Below are positions 13,501-24,969 of a stretch of 64,000 nt of DNA, piece by piece. How positions within the stretch are numbered: position 1 is the stretch's first letter; every line of letters starts with the position of its first letter. The notes below the pieces were generated by a model, which worked only from the letters and a program-made list of their open reading frames with translations, made no database searches and had not been told where the DNA came from. The DNA comes from Sciurus carolinensis. Taxonomy: Eukaryota; Chordata; Mammalia; Rodentia; Sciuridae. The stretch spans positions 132,253,035-132,317,034 of the forward strand of contig NC_062222.1 in assembly GCF_902686445.1 (NCBI RefSeq). Direction: 5' to 3'. A program made the translations under genes and the position numbers.

Positions 13501-14094
13501 GAGGAGGCTGCAGGTGGTGAGTGGTGCTTGATTTAACCTTCTCCATTTCCATCTGTTTACATTTGTATGTACTCCCTACCATGCTATCTGAGGCAATCAG
13601 TGCCACTTTATGTCCCACATTACCCCTTTTGACCCCTCATTCCACATGCTTTCTCAGGCTTTGGCTAGCAGAGGAGTTATGCTTTTTTGTTAAAACCCAA
13701 GTTTGGAAATAGCCTCATGAACCGAGACTGCTACTCTCAAGAAACAGGAACTTTGAAGATTCTAAAGGATACCTGAGTGTTGGGGGAATATTGCTAAAAG
13801 TTCAGATAGGTCAGGTTTTGAGAGGCTCCTGGGGTTTCCCCTAGAAGTCTCCTGGCCTGGGATAGCAGCTGTTTTGGAGAGGAGATATTCTAGGAGCAAT
13901 GGCAGATCCTGGACACCGTGTTAGTGTCAGAGAAGAGAGAGTTTTGCATGTAAAGAGGACAGCTGGACTTTGTGGCTTTGGCACATACTGGTCATTGGCA
14001 CATGCTGGTTCTAGCTGTAACTTTAAAATTTGTGCAAATCCCTTAAAAATTTCCAACAGTGGTCTTAAAATACATACTGAATGTCATCATCCAG
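10591..14094. other. Unassigned sequence, no gene recognised
   Basis: Mixed-composition DNA. Short frames overlap on both strands (for example 10763-11104 plus over 10821-11132 minus) without codon patterns or domains that suggest real coding. Weak MIR-like phrases occur near 10800-10850 and 12380-12430. A short (AT)n run lies at about 11649-11660. Confidence 0.45.
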
Positions 14095-14435
14095 TTGGGT
14101 TACCATCTTGTCATAAGCTGGGTGGCTTAAACAGCAGGTTTATTTCTCATAGTTCTGGGCCTAAGAAGTCCAATATAAGAGTGTGAACAGATTTGGTGGC
14201 TGCTGAGGGTCCTCTCCCCAGCTTGCAGATGGCTGGCTGTCTTCTCAGGACCTGATCTTTCCTGAGTGTGTGCATGTGGGGAGAGACGGAGATTCTCTTC
14301 TCTTAATCTTGTAGGGACACTAACCTACAAAAAAATGTCCAGCCTCACAGTTCAGTCTCAACTTACCTCCCCAAACTCCCACCTTGAAATGCCATTGCCT
14401 TGAGGGTGGGAGCTTTGACATATGGGTTTCGAATG
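14095..14435 (-). mobile_element. Old MaLR (MLT1-like) solo LTR
   Basis: Read on the plus strand, the opening GGTGGCTTAAACAGCAGGTTTATTTCTCATAGTTCTGGGC, followed by GCAGATGGCTGGCTGTCTTCTC and an ACATATGGGTTTCGAATGG end, is the reverse complement of an MLT1-type LTR of the ERVL-MaLR group. It is heavily diverged and non-coding. Boundaries are approximate. Confidence 0.65.
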
Positions 14436-14527
14436 GTAAAAATCTCTGATTCGTAACATTGAATGAGGAAAAGAAAATGGTGCTGTACTCAAAATGTGGG
14501 GAAAACCTAACTCTATTTATAAATTTA

Positions 14528-14665
14528 GAAAATATACATGTGACTCAGTGGTAGAGCACTTGCCTAGCATGTGTGAGGCACTGGGTTCAAGTCTCAACAA
14601 CACATATAAAAATAATGAATAAAATAAAGGTCTATCAACATCCAAAAATATATTTAAAATATACA
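14528..14665 (+). repeat. ID SINE with A-rich tail
   Basis: The body GTGACTCAGTGGTAGAGCACTTGCCTAGCATGTGTGAGGCACTGGGTTCAAGTCTC keeps the tRNA-like A and B box regions of ID elements (here a dID-type copy), and an A-rich tail with AATAAAATAAAGG follows. ID SINEs are RNA polymerase III retroposons mobilised by L1. This copy is moderately diverged and no TSD was found. Confidence 0.85.
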
Positions 14666-15286
14666 AGAAATAACGCTTAACCTCTGCCTTGTGTTCTCAA
14701 TAAAGATTAAGAAAATGTGCACTCTGACACAAAATCTTAAAAATTGCAGGAAAAACAACAAAAATAAACAACCCAAAATACTCCACTTGACAGAAATGGT
14801 TTGGAAAGAAAGCTGAGTAAACAAGAGAGCTTGGAATTAAAAACAGAACTGCACCATTGGCACTGGCATTGGGAACAAGGATAAGGACTGATAAGGCAAA
14901 TAATAAATCTTTTTGGTGTAACCAAGTTGGCAAAAGACAATGGTTAAGGGCATGGAAATCGTGACTGAGAAGGCTATAAATGCAAAAGGCCAGCCATGGA
15001 GAGGTAATCTACAAATAAATGAAGATCTGACCAAACATATGGATATTAATAGAAATTGAAAGACTAATGAAAAAACTCCCTGAGCTCAGAAGCCCTACAT
15101 TATTTATCAAGAATATTCAGTGAACATCAGGAAAAAATAAACAAGTAGACACATTAAAAAAAAAACACAAAAAAAACCTGTGCTGAACTTTTGAACATTT
15201 TATTATAAAAAAATTCTAACAGATAATTAATGGAACTTTACACAAAACACTGGCACCCATCACCTTGATTCCATTATTTTAGAAAT
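14666..15286. other. A-rich unassigned sequence
   Basis: Adenine-rich on the plus strand, with a poly(A)-like run at about 15153-15177. Minus-strand frames at 14697-15034 overlap one another and look like composition effects. No gene or bounded repeat was recognised. Confidence 0.4.
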
Positions 15287-15291
15287 CATAT

Positions 15292-15726
15292 TGTTTTAAT
15301 CAGATTTTTTCATCACTGTGACCCAAAGATTGCCCAAGAATGAGGTGGAGGAGGAAAGTTTATTTGAGGCTCGGGGTTCAGAGGTCTCTGTCCATAGACG
15401 GTGGCTCCACGACTCTGGGACTGAGGTGAGGCAGAACATCATGGCTGAAGGACATGGTTGAGGAAAGCAGCCTAGGTCATGGCAAGAGGCAGCCGAGAGA
15501 GAGCTCTGCTCACCAGGAACAAATTATAAACCCAAAGCTGTGCCTGCAGTGACCTGCTTCCTCCAGTCACTCCCAACCTCCCTACAATTTCTATCCAGTT
15601 AATCTGTTCAGGTGGGTTAATGCACTGATTAGATTAAGGCTCTCATAACACAATCATTTCACCTCTAAATTTTCTTGCATTTTCTCACACATGAGCTTTT
15701 GGGGAATACCTCATGTCTAAACCATA
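15292..15726 (-). mobile_element. MaLR (MT/ORR1/MST-like) solo LTR with 5-bp TSD
   Basis: On the plus strand it opens TGTTTTAATCAG, contains GGAGGAAAGTTTATTTGAGGC (reverse complement of the LTR's AATAAA region), GCAGAACATCATGGCTGAAGG and CCTCCAGTCACTCCC, and ends CACACATGAGCTTTTGGGG..CTAAACCATA. This is the reverse complement of an ERVL-MaLR LTR. The 5-bp repeat CATAT at 15287-15291 and 15727-15731 fits MaLR integration. The copy at 62585-63018 belongs to the same group. Confidence 0.8.
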
Positions 15727-15757
15727 CATATGGATATACATATATATGGATGTGTAG

Positions 15758-15759
<2 letters not shown>

Positions 15760-15798
<39 letters not shown>

Positions 15799-15820
15799 CA
15801 GGGAGAGATAGAGAGAGAGA
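15760..15820 (+). repeat. (TG)n microsatellite with (GA)n extension
   Basis: About 19 uninterrupted TG dinucleotides (15760-15797) are followed by a GA-rich run to about 15820. It lies just beyond the MaLR LTR and an ATATATGG stretch. Likely length-polymorphic. Confidence 0.97.
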
Positions 15821-16075
15821 GATCAACACCATTAGGCTGAGAAGCTCAATATACAATATAAACAGCAAAATGAACTACAAACTTTACCAATTAGGAACCT
15901 TCAGCTAACATCTAACTTGGCACTTTTTGCTCTAACCAATCTAATAAGTTTCCTTTTTCCTGTTTCCACAAACATCAAAATTTCCTTCTTTGCCTCTCTC
16001 AGGAGTGTGCTACATTGGAGGCTGGTACTGACGGATTCATGAATTGCTGAATGATCAAATAATCCTTTGAAAAAA

Positions 16076-16195
16076 ATTATTCTTGAGACAGGGTCTCCCT
16101 AAGTTTCTCAGACTGATCTGGAACTTGTGATCCTCCTGCCTCAGCCTCCTGAGTAACTAGGATCAAAGATGTGCACCACTGTTCCATCATTCTGT
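16076..16195 (-). repeat. B1-type (7SL-derived) SINE monomer
   Basis: The plus strand reads GAGACAGGGTCTCCCTAAGTTTCTCAG..CCTCCTGCCTCAGCCTCCTGAGTAACTAGGATCAAAGATGTGCACCAC, the reverse complement of a B1/Alu-like monomer. No ID half is evident next to it. B1 is an L1-mobilised, Pol III-transcribed SINE. Confidence 0.85.
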
Positions 16196-16199
16196 TTGA

Positions 16200-17224
16200 A
16201 ATTTTAATGTGAGTTTAATTTTTTACACTGCGAATTAGTATTTCACTGTATTTGCTTATTGCATATCTATGTATCTTTCCCTATCCGTCCACTAATGTAT
16301 TTTATTGCTGATGCATTTCAAAGTAATTATTGACATTTTGCACTCCCCTTTAAGTGCTTAGATTAATATTATTAACAAGTGTTCAAAATATGTTTAAAAC
16401 CTTTTGTCTTTGTATATTTATGTTCATAAAATGGAGGATCTTTCTACACATTTACTAAGGTTTGACAAATGTGTGTGCTCGATTAACCCAAACCCCAGAG
16501 AGATGTACACACCACCACCACCCCTGCCCATTCATTTTTATGTACCTCCTTCTCCCTGAAGCAATTACTATTCCAATTATTCCTACATATTCTCTAATAC
16601 ATAGGAATAATTCTATAATTCTATGTATGTGTTCTATAATTTCACATATGTCTCGTACTTGGTTGTGGAGATTTCTTTCATTTGCTGAATATTTTGGGAT
16701 CCCTCCATGCTATTACTTATATCTGTGTGCACTCCTCTTTACTGCTGAGTGACATTCTGTTGAATAAGTGTAGAAGGACTTTTTTTAACCCATTCAATTT
16801 GAGTTTTTCTGTATGATAATTAAGACTGCCAGGAACCTTTGTGTCCAAATTTGTGTTTGTGAAAATAAATTCACATTTCTCTTGGGTAAATGCCTAGGAA
16901 AGAAATTAGTAAGTTAGAATATCTGCATGTTTGATATGTTGAGAAAGCTACATAACCTCTCCCAGAGTGGTTATAAAATTTTACTTTCTTACTAATAATG
17001 AATGATAGTTCTAGTTGTTCCTCAGCTTCACTAAAATTTGATATTCTCCATACTTCTAAATTTAGACATTTTGGTACATGTGGAGTGGTAGAGTGGTTTT
17101 CATTTGAATTGTATTTGTGTCTAATGATGGTAAACTTTCCAAATGCTCGTGTGAGCCATTTGCATATCTTGTTTTGTGCAGCGTTTGTTAAGATATTTTG
17201 CATTTGAGGCAGATTTTCATGTCC
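16200..17224 (-). mobile_element. Ancient L1, ORF2 C-terminal region and 3' part (heavily decayed)
   Basis: The T-rich plus strand carries reversed L1 phrases in the expected order: a pseudo-3' UTR, ATTCTGTTGAATAAG, TCTCTTGGGTAAATGCCTAGGAAAG, CCTCTCCCAGAGTGG, then AAATGCTCGTGTGAGCCATTTGCATATCTTGTTT. These correspond to the end of ORF2 in old L1M-type elements. No frame survives. It continues at 17560 and 21195, so it is probably one old L1 split by later insertions. Confidence 0.75.
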
Positions 17225-17559
17225 TATGCTATGGTGCATCCAACAAACCACACAGGAGAAGGCTTAATTGGCTGCCAGTCACTGGGCCATGTGGAAGCCA
17301 TTTACAATGACCCATTTGTCTGTACCAGGCAGCAGGGAGTTGTGGGTGGAGTGGGTGCAGATCCATGATTACTGCGCACTGGTCTCAGTCAAAGGTGCCA
17401 TTCTTGGGGTGGATGGCTCCAGAGGTCCAGAGTATTCAATCACCTTTCAGTTTCCTGGGTACATTCATGAACCAAGACAAACTATTCATTGAACATGTTC
17501 AAACATTAGGACCCATTGATTAGGACAAGGCAATATCATCCCCTATATGTTTACTGTGA
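17225..17559. other. Non-L1 segment interrupting the ancient L1
   Basis: Base composition rises in GC and the L1 phrases stop between about 17225 and 17560. A 74-codon frame (17268-17492) has no recognised domain. It is probably an old insertion into the L1, or L1 sequence too diverged to follow; the family is unknown. Confidence 0.35.
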
Positions 17560-19290
17560 TAGGTTTATGATTTTGCCCTTTATATTCTGATCTTTGTTTC
17601 ATCTCAAATTACATTTCGAGAATGGTGGAAGGTGAGGGTCAAGTTTTATTTATTTTTTTCATATTGATTTCTAATTGTTCCAAATGCTATTTGCTAAGAT
17701 GTTTTTCCTTTCATCTTTGATTGTTTAGCAGCTATGTCAAATATCAAGATTAGTTTATAAGTGTGGATTCTCTACAATGTTCCATTGATACATTTTTCAG
17801 TTATTCTAGTATCATATGGTCTTGATTGCTATAGCTTTATTGTAAATCTTAAAATAAGGTTGTAAGCTCTATAACACAATATCTTTTATGATATTGTTTT
17901 GGATATTTTAGACCTTTTACATTTTTATAACATAATCAGCTTGTCAACTTTATTTAAAAAAAAGAGAAACTTTCTAGGAATATGATAGGGGGTCACACTG
18001 AATTTATACATGAATCTGGGGAAATTGATAACAAAATTAAATCATACAATCTGTTGCCATAGTTTATTTCTCCATTTTTCTAAGATGACTTTGATTTTCT
18101 GAAGTAAGGCAATGTTATGTAGTTGGGAGTAAAAGTAGCTTGCACAATTTTTGTTAATTTATTTCTAAGTATTTTATGTAACCAACTCATTTTAAATTTC
18201 TATTCATATCTCCTGCTGTTAACTCCTTAAAATACAATTACATTTTATTTATCAATTTCCTATCCTGACATTCTTTGTTGAATTTAGTACTTTAACAATT
18301 CTTTGAAAGAGTTGTTAGTATTTCCTACACAGACCATTCATCATCTGCAAAATAGCAAGGGATCCATTTTTTTCCTAATCTATTTTTGCCTGCAGTGTTG
18401 GGGAGGGAACCGGGGACCTTAATGCCTGCCAGACAAGCACTCTATCAGTCATCTACACTCTTAGACCTAAGGTTTTTGTTTTGTTTTTAAATTTCTTTTT
18501 CTTATTTTGCTGCAGCTTATTAGACTTCCATTACAAAGAAGAATAGAAGTGGTGTGGTGAGCATCCTTAATTTGCTCTGATTTTAGGAAGAGAGTTTAAT
18601 ATTTCATTATTAAAGCTGGTATTAGCTGTATCTTTTATAGAAATGTCCCTTTTCAGGTTGTAGAAATTCCCTTCTATACCTGTTTCTGAAATTAGTTTTT
18701 CAAACGTGAGAGTTCATTAAATTTCATCAGATATTTTTATGCATCCATGTAGGTGATCATGTGATATTCATTTTTGATTCTGATAAATCACATTGCATAA
18801 TTTTCAAATGTTAGACCATTTTTGTTTTATTGGAATAAACCCCATTTGATCATAAGCATTGTTATGGTGGTGTAGTTCATTTGATGGATTATGTTAATTT
18901 TTTTTTTAATCTAGGTTCAGGAGGAATATTAATCTATAAGTTTTTTGTAACGTTTTTTCTTAGCTTGATTTTAGGTTCAAGAAGTCTTGTAAAAAGAGTT
19001 GGGAAGTGTTACTTCTTCCTTTATTTTCTGAGTTTGGGTAAGATTGATATTATTTCATTCTTAAAAGTTACTGGGCTTTAACTGTGAAATCACCAGGGAA
19101 TGAATCTTTTCATGGAAAAAATCTTTTTTTTTTTTTTTTTAATAGGATTAATGTCTTTGAAAGAGACTTGACTTTCACATTTTTTTGTTTCATTTTGTTT
19201 CAGTTTTGTTGGTGTTCTCCATGGTACTTAAGTTCATCCAAGTGACTTTTAGTTCATTTTTATAATTTTATGTCTCCTTGACATTAATTT
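17560..19290 (-). mobile_element. Ancient L1, reverse-transcriptase region of ORF2 (heavily decayed)
   Basis: Reversed L1 ORF2 landmarks are legible at low identity: GATTGCTATAGCTTTATTGTA, TTTGGATATTTTAGACC, ATTTCTCCATTTTTC, TTGTTAATTTATTTCTAAGTATTTTATG, and near 18330-18350 the reversed FADD box region (CATTCATCATCTGCAAAAT). Further on, CATTTGATCATAAGCATTGTTATGGTGGTG matches the region just 5' of the RT core. All frames are broken. An ID-like fragment sits at 18395-18470. Confidence 0.75.
18395..18470 (-). repeat. Diverged ID SINE
   Basis: The plus strand reads GGGGAGGGAACCGGGGACCTTAATGCC..AAGCACTCTATCAGTCATCTACACTC, the reverse complement of an ID element with several substitutions. It lies within the ancient L1 and so inserted after it. 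Confidence 0.65.
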
Positions 19291-20279
19291 TGTATGTAAG
19301 TGGGAATTTACTAAAACAGAGGTGGGAGTCGGTCACCATTGACACGCTTTCCTGTTCCCACTCCCTCTCAGTTCCTCCAGCCCTCACCCCTCTAGCCCAA
19401 TGTCCATATACCCTCCATACATGAACAAGTGACCACCTTTGAGTCACTGTTGACTCCACAGAACTCATAACAGCTTGCTCTAAGGCCATCGACTGGGGCT
19501 TCCCCTAGTAAAGGTTCCTAGGTAATTCCCTGAATCCCATGACAGCTTAGGGCCAGGAGAACCTTGGCTTCTCGCTTACTCCTCACCCACTGCATGGGCA
19601 CGCCTGTCCTGGAAGGTTCCCCTTCCCTTCTGCTCTCCCTCTTCCCCTTGCTGCTCTCCTATCTGGATCTCTCAGTGATAAGGACTGATGGCTTCTGTCA
19701 TTTCATGCTGCTTCCTCTGACCAACACACCTGAACCTGCTCTTCCATCTGGAGAGTGGCTGAGAACAGCCAGATGGACATAGGTCAGACAAAACCTGCAA
19801 GGGCATCCAAGCAAAATGACACTTATCCTATGGGAGGGACACCTGGGCAGGGATCAGGCACTTGGGCCACCAGCCAGGATGAAAAGGTGTCCTGTGAAAG
19901 GAGCACCACAATACCCAGGAACACCTACCCTGGACCCCTATCAGGGATGGTTAGAATTGGTATCCACTTGCCACAGATGGACCTCAGGACCAAATTAGAG
20001 GAAAACACGACTTTGCTAAACTTGTTGTTATGGGATTCAACATAATATTCTACCTATAAGATATACAAGAAAATATTTTCTTTCCATTGATACTGGCCAT
20101 TTGTGTTATGTCTCATTTTGTCCTTGATGGTACTATGGCTCCATTAATTTTCATATCTTCCTTTTTAAATTTCTATTCTTTGTTTCCTTTGAGTTCATAT
20201 TCTCCCCCACTCCACTGCCCAGTTTCTTTCATTCTTTCTTTTTTTAAGTGGAGGAGCATTATTTTTTTAAATTTTGTTT
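19291..20279. other. Unassigned sequence between two L1 segments
   Basis: GC-richer than the L1 on both sides. Overlapping plus-strand frames (19564-19782, 19755-20045, 19816-19998) have no motif I recognise. It may be an old insertion (an LTR or a processed transcript) in the ancient L1, but no poly(A) tail, TSD or domain was found to decide. Confidence 0.35.
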
Positions 20280-20289
20280 AATAATTTTT

Positions 20290-21190
20290 TTTTATTTTTT
20301 CAGACAGCATTTTGATTCATTGTTCACAAATGGAGTGCATCATTTCATTTCTATGGTTGTGCACAAAGTAGATTCACACCATTCGTGTAATCATACATGT
20401 GCATAGGGTAATGATATCTGTCTCATTCCACCATTTTCATACCTGCCTCCCTCTCATTTCCCTCTATGTAATCTAAAGTTCCTCCATTCTTCTCTCACTC
20501 CCCACCCCCCACCACCATTATATATCATCATCCACTTATCAGGGAAAACATTTGACCTTTGGTTTTTTTGTGATTGGCTTATTTCACTTAGCATGATATT
20601 GTCAAATTCCACTCATTTATCTGCAAATACCAAAATTTCCAAAATTTATAAAGAACATGCAAAACTTTACACCAAAAATACAAAGAACCCACTCAATAAA
20701 TGGGCCAAGAAACTGTACAGACACCTTACAGAAGAAGATATACAGGCGATTAATAAACACATGAAAAAGTGTTCAACATCTCTTGTAATTAGAGAAATGC
20801 AAATTAAAGCAACTCTAAGATTTCATCTTACTCCAATTAGAATTGCTATCATCAAGAACACAAACAATAATAGATGTTGGTCTGGATGTGGGGAAAAAGC
20901 CACACTTTTACTTTGCTGGTGGGGTTGCAAATTGGTGCAGTCACTCTGGAAAGCAGTGTGGAGATTCCTCAGAAAACTTGGAATGGACCCACCTTTTGAC
21001 CCAGTTATCCCACTTCTCAGTTTATACCTAAAAGGATTAAAATCAGCATACTACAGTAAAGCAGTCACATCAATGTTTATAGCAGTTCAATTCATAATAG
21101 CTAGTTTGTGGAACCAACCTAGATGCCTTTCAACAAATAAATGGATAAAGAAACTCTGGTATATACACAAAATGGAATATTATTCTGCCA
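20290..21190. mobile_element. Young-type L1 insertion with 5' inversion (twin priming)
   Basis: Two L1 pieces lie in opposite orientation. 20290 to about 20633 is the minus-strand 3' UTR and very end of ORF2, with its T-rich tail at the left. About 20634-21190 is the upstream part of ORF2 on the plus strand ([33 protein letters not shown]). In L1 coordinates they are almost adjacent: roughly 20 bp around the codons after MEYYSA are missing. That is the signature of twin priming, where the second primer copies the template in reverse. The 3' UTR lacks telomere-like repeats. The copy sits inside the ancient L1; no TSD was identified. Confidence 0.88.
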
Positions 21191-22270
21191 GTTTCTTAAT
21201 TAGAAACTTTAGTTCATTGATTCTTCTTTTCTAATTAGCATTTAAAACTATTAATTTCCCTCACATGATACCATTTTTATGGTTACAGTCTCTTTATTCT
21301 TTATTTCAGAATATTTATTTTCTCTTCTCATATCTTCATGTATTCTTTAGAAATGACTTTCTAACATCAAATATAAAATTAAAATTTTTTATTATTCATA
21401 ATTTTATTGTTTTCAGAGAAATTTCTGTGCATATCTATTCTTATAAATTTAACAGTTCAATACCTTGTCTAGAGTATACTATGTATATTAAAAAGAGTGC
21501 ATATTCTACAATTACTAAATGCAGAATTTTATAAATGTACAACAGGTTTTTCAGAAGGTCTATTCAGATCATCTAATATTTAACTTAATTATTTTTCTAG
21601 ATGTTTTATCAATTGCTAAAAGACAAAAATTAAAATGTACAATTGTGATTGAAGACTTTTCTCCCTTTTTATGTGTTTTGAAACTCTGCTATTAAATATC
21701 TACACATTTGTGACTACAAAATATTCCTGACAAGTTATTTCATTTTCATTGTGAAATATTCCTTTCTTTCTCTAATAGTACTCTTTGCCTTGAATATATT
21801 TTACATGTTAGTGTAGTTAAGTCAACCTTCTTATGTCTCTTGTTAGCATGGATGTATCTTCTAGTGTTAACTTTCAGCCTTTTTGTGTCTTTAATTTTAA
21901 AGCATGTCTCCTGAAGACACAACTGGCTTTTCTTCTTAATCTATGCTGATAATATACTTCTTAATTGGTATATTTAATCTACACCCTAAGTGCAATTATT
22001 TACATGACTGGATTTAGGTCTAAGATTTCCTTTGTTTTCTATTTTCTATTATTTTTTTTCCCCTTTCCTACCTCTTTTATGTTATTTGAATATTTTTAAG
22101 TAAAAGAACCACTTGTTTAGTTACAACTTTTTGCTTTAATTTTTAATGGCTACTTCAAGTATTACGATGTACATTTTTAAGTTTTAAAAATCAACTTTGG
22201 GTAAAGATTGCACCACTTAATGTAAAATACAGAAACATTACCACTATACAAGCTCATTAACTCCTCAACC

Positions 22271-22277
22271 TTCTTTC

Positions 22278-22357
<80 letters not shown>

Positions 22358-22389
22358 CACACTCACACACACACACAAACCACACAGAC
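22271..22389 (+). repeat. (TC)n/(CA)n compound microsatellite
   Basis: A CT-dinucleotide block (about 22274-22314, one interruption) is followed by about 18 CA dinucleotides and shorter CA-rich blocks to 22389. Likely length-variable. Confidence 0.96.
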
Positions 22390-22393
22390 ATAT

Positions 22394-22870
22394 GCAGTTT
22401 TCAACTTAAGATGGCGCAATGTACAGGTTTCCCCCCCCCCACTGGAAAAATAGTACACATCCAGTAGATACCAGACTTTACATTTTGAATTTTGATCTTT
22501 TCCCAGGTCAGTGATATGTGGTATGATATTCCCTCGTGGTACTGGGCAGCAAGAGTGAGATGCAGCTCCCAGTCAGCTGTGTGACAGGCGGAGTAGCAGA
22601 CAGTACTTTGCAGTGTCCTGTTTTATTGGTTCATTTTGGATAATACATGTGACATCACATGTTGTATTACCAAACATGCTGTCCATTAGATAATTTTGTC
22701 CAATTGGGTGCTAAAGGATCTGTGCTGGACAGGTTTAAGTTAGGCTGGACTAGTCTATGCTGTTTGGTAATTTAGTGCATTAAATACATTTTTTGCTTGT
22801 GAGAATTTCACTATAACATGGGTTTACTGTAACATGACTCCATTCTAAGTGAAGAGCATTTGCATACATA
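22394..22870 (+). mobile_element. Tigger/MER-like non-autonomous DNA transposon (tentative)
   Basis: It opens TATGCAGTTTTCAACTTAAGATGG and ends GGTTTACTGTAACATGACTCC..AAGTGAAGAGCATTTGCATA, so the two ends are imperfect inverted copies (TATGCA..TTCAACTTAAGATGG against TATGCA..TTCACTTAGAATGG). Between them are TTTTGATCTTTTCCCAGG, GGGCAGCAAGAGTGAGATGCAGCTCCCAGTCAGC and a GTTAGGCTGGACTAG stretch that I associate with a widespread old mammalian DNA-transposon repeat. A run of about 10 C lies at 22431-22440. The family name is uncertain. Confidence 0.45.
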
Positions 22871-24839
22871 TGCACATGTGTGTGTGCATGTGTGTGTATA
22901 TGTATGTATTCTTGTAATGTCATAAATACTATAAAGCAAAACAATGTTCACTTTGAGTAGTCTTATGTTTTTATATTTTAAAGTAGTGAACAAGAAAAAT
23001 CGCCTACAATTACTCAGATTGTTACCAATTCTTATCTCTGTCCTCCATGAATATCAGAATTTCCATTTGGTTTTATTTTCTTTTAGCCTGCAGAATTTCC
23101 TTGAGCACTTCTTTCAATGTAGGGCTGCTGATGACAAACTTCCTTGGTCTCTTCTTTCTGAGAATATTTACTTAGCCAACATTTTTTAAGGACATTTCTA
23201 ACTGATATAGAATAATTAGCTGACAGATTCTTTTGTTTTGTTTTGATTTGTTTCATTGGATTTCATAGAATCTCGCAAGATACTTTTCAACTATATTCTG
23301 GACTTTATGGTTTGTTATGAGAAGTAAGAGATGGTTCACATAATTGTTGACCTATTTTAATCCTTCATATATTTAGTATATGTACTAAAATATTAAACTT
23401 ATTAAATAATTAATATCACTTGCAAATTAATATTTTAATATTGAATTTAAAAATAATTTTAGATCCCTAACTCCAGATATTTTTACCTTATCTTTATCCT
23501 TATCTTTGCTTTTTGATTAATTGACTTTGATTTTATCCTTATCTTTGCTTTTCAATTAATTGACATATATTTACTTATGTGTTGTTTTTATCATATATTC
23601 TGCTTTTGATTCACTGTGCATTTTTTTCTTTTGATAAAAATAAAAAACTACCTTTAATAACCAGAAACATGGGTATGTTACACCAGTCTGAGAGGTACTG
23701 CAATACCAGGTAGATGCATGGAGTACATGGAACAAGCTCTGCTCCAAAAACCCACTAAATATGTTGTCCTGGGATAGAGGATGTGTCAGGTATTAAACTA
23801 ATGAGAATAGATACCATATAGTTCTCAGCCAAAAGACTGAGAAATGATTCCCTGTGCATCTTGAATCTGAATACTTTTATCATTCACCAAACTTTGGGAA
23901 ATTTTGTCCATTATTTATTCAAATATTTTTCTTTCTCCTCTTCCTATATTACTTTAATTATGTGTCTATTAGACTCTTGTTATAGGTTCACATGTTCTGA
24001 ATGCTCTTTCTTTTTAAAAATACTTTCCTTCCTTTTATGTATTTGATAATCTCTATCCATTTTTATGTTCACATATCTTTTCTCTTTCATCTACATTCTA
24101 TTTCTAAATAATTTCTAAAATTTTAGGGATAATGTTTAGTTGTAGAATTTCTACTTTGTTATAGTTTATATTGTCTATTGATCTGCTTAGATTCCCTATA
24201 TTTCATTCACCAAAAACAGGTTTTTCTTTATTGTACTGTGCATAATTATAATAGCAGCTGCAAAGTCATTGTGTCTTATATCCAGCATCTGAGGCAATTT
24301 ATTGATTGTCTGTGCTTGCTTCTCTTGATCACGGGTCAACTTTTTGTTTCATCACATGCTGGGTCTGTTTGGATCATGTCCATAAAATGATGCATATTAT
24401 GGTGGGATGACTGGATTTTAGTATATTCCTCCAAAGATTCTTGTTTCTTTTTTTTGCTGTTTTGGCAGTTGATTAACTTAGTTGGACTCAAACTCTAACG
24501 TGTGTCTCCTGGGCAGCATCTCATAGTTAAGTTCTTTTATTCTTGAGGTGACTACTTTGAGTTTGCCTTCCACATACATATTTCAGAGTGTAGTCAAATA
24601 ATTTGGGTAGAGATTGACACAGAATTTGAGAGGTTCTTCCTGTGCTTTCTCTTTTCTCAATTCCTCTTCTTGTTAACAGCCATGAGAGGCCTGAAATCTT
24701 TCGCAGGTTATTTAAGACAAAAATGCTGAGACTCCACTATAACCACTGGGGTCCACTCACATGATAAAAACCACAAACATGGGAAATCCTTCTTATGCCG
24801 TTCCATTTCCCCAAATGTCCATCTAAGACCACAATTTTC

Positions 24840-24958
24840 GGGCTGGGGAGATAGCTCAGTTGGTAGAGTGCTTGCCTTGCAAGCACGAGACCCTGGGTTT
24901 GATCTCCAACACCGCAAAAAAAAAAAAAAAAAAAAAAGAAAGAAAAAGAAAAAAAACC
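24840..24958 (+). repeat. ID SINE, young, with TSD
   Basis: GGGCTGGGGAGATAGCTCAGTTGGTAGAGTGCTTGCC..GAGACCCTGGGTTTGATCTCC is a near-consensus ID body with intact tRNA-like promoter boxes, followed by a long A-tail broken by G. Exact 11-bp TSDs CCACAATTTTC flank it (24829-24839 and 24959-24969). This is an L1-mediated insertion. Confidence 0.95.
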
Positions 24959-24969
24959 CCACAATTTTC

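Larger units (their letters stand above)
21195..24620 (-). mobile_element. Ancient L1, 5' half (ORF2 endonuclease end and ORF1 region, decayed)
   Basis: Reversed L1 phrases continue: TTCTTATGTCTCTTGTTAGCATGGATGTATC, CAGCCTTTTTGTGTCTTTAATTTTAAAGCATGTCTCCTGAAGACA (near 21870-21925; endonuclease domain), and further right an ORF1-like order, GGGAAATTTTGTCCATTATTTATTCAAATATTT (about 23878-23930) then TATTAGACTCTTGTT. No open frame remains. It is interrupted by a microsatellite (22271-22389) and a DNA-transposon-like repeat (22394-22870). Confidence 0.65.

Noticed and set aside
20593..21234. 213-codon protein
   Set aside because: The frame crosses a twin-priming junction and joins inverted L1 parts; the coding part is ORF2 remnant.
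24840..24920. tRNA gene
   Set aside because: It has tRNA-like promoter boxes but also an A-tail and TSDs; it is an ID SINE, as are the other tRNA-like copies.
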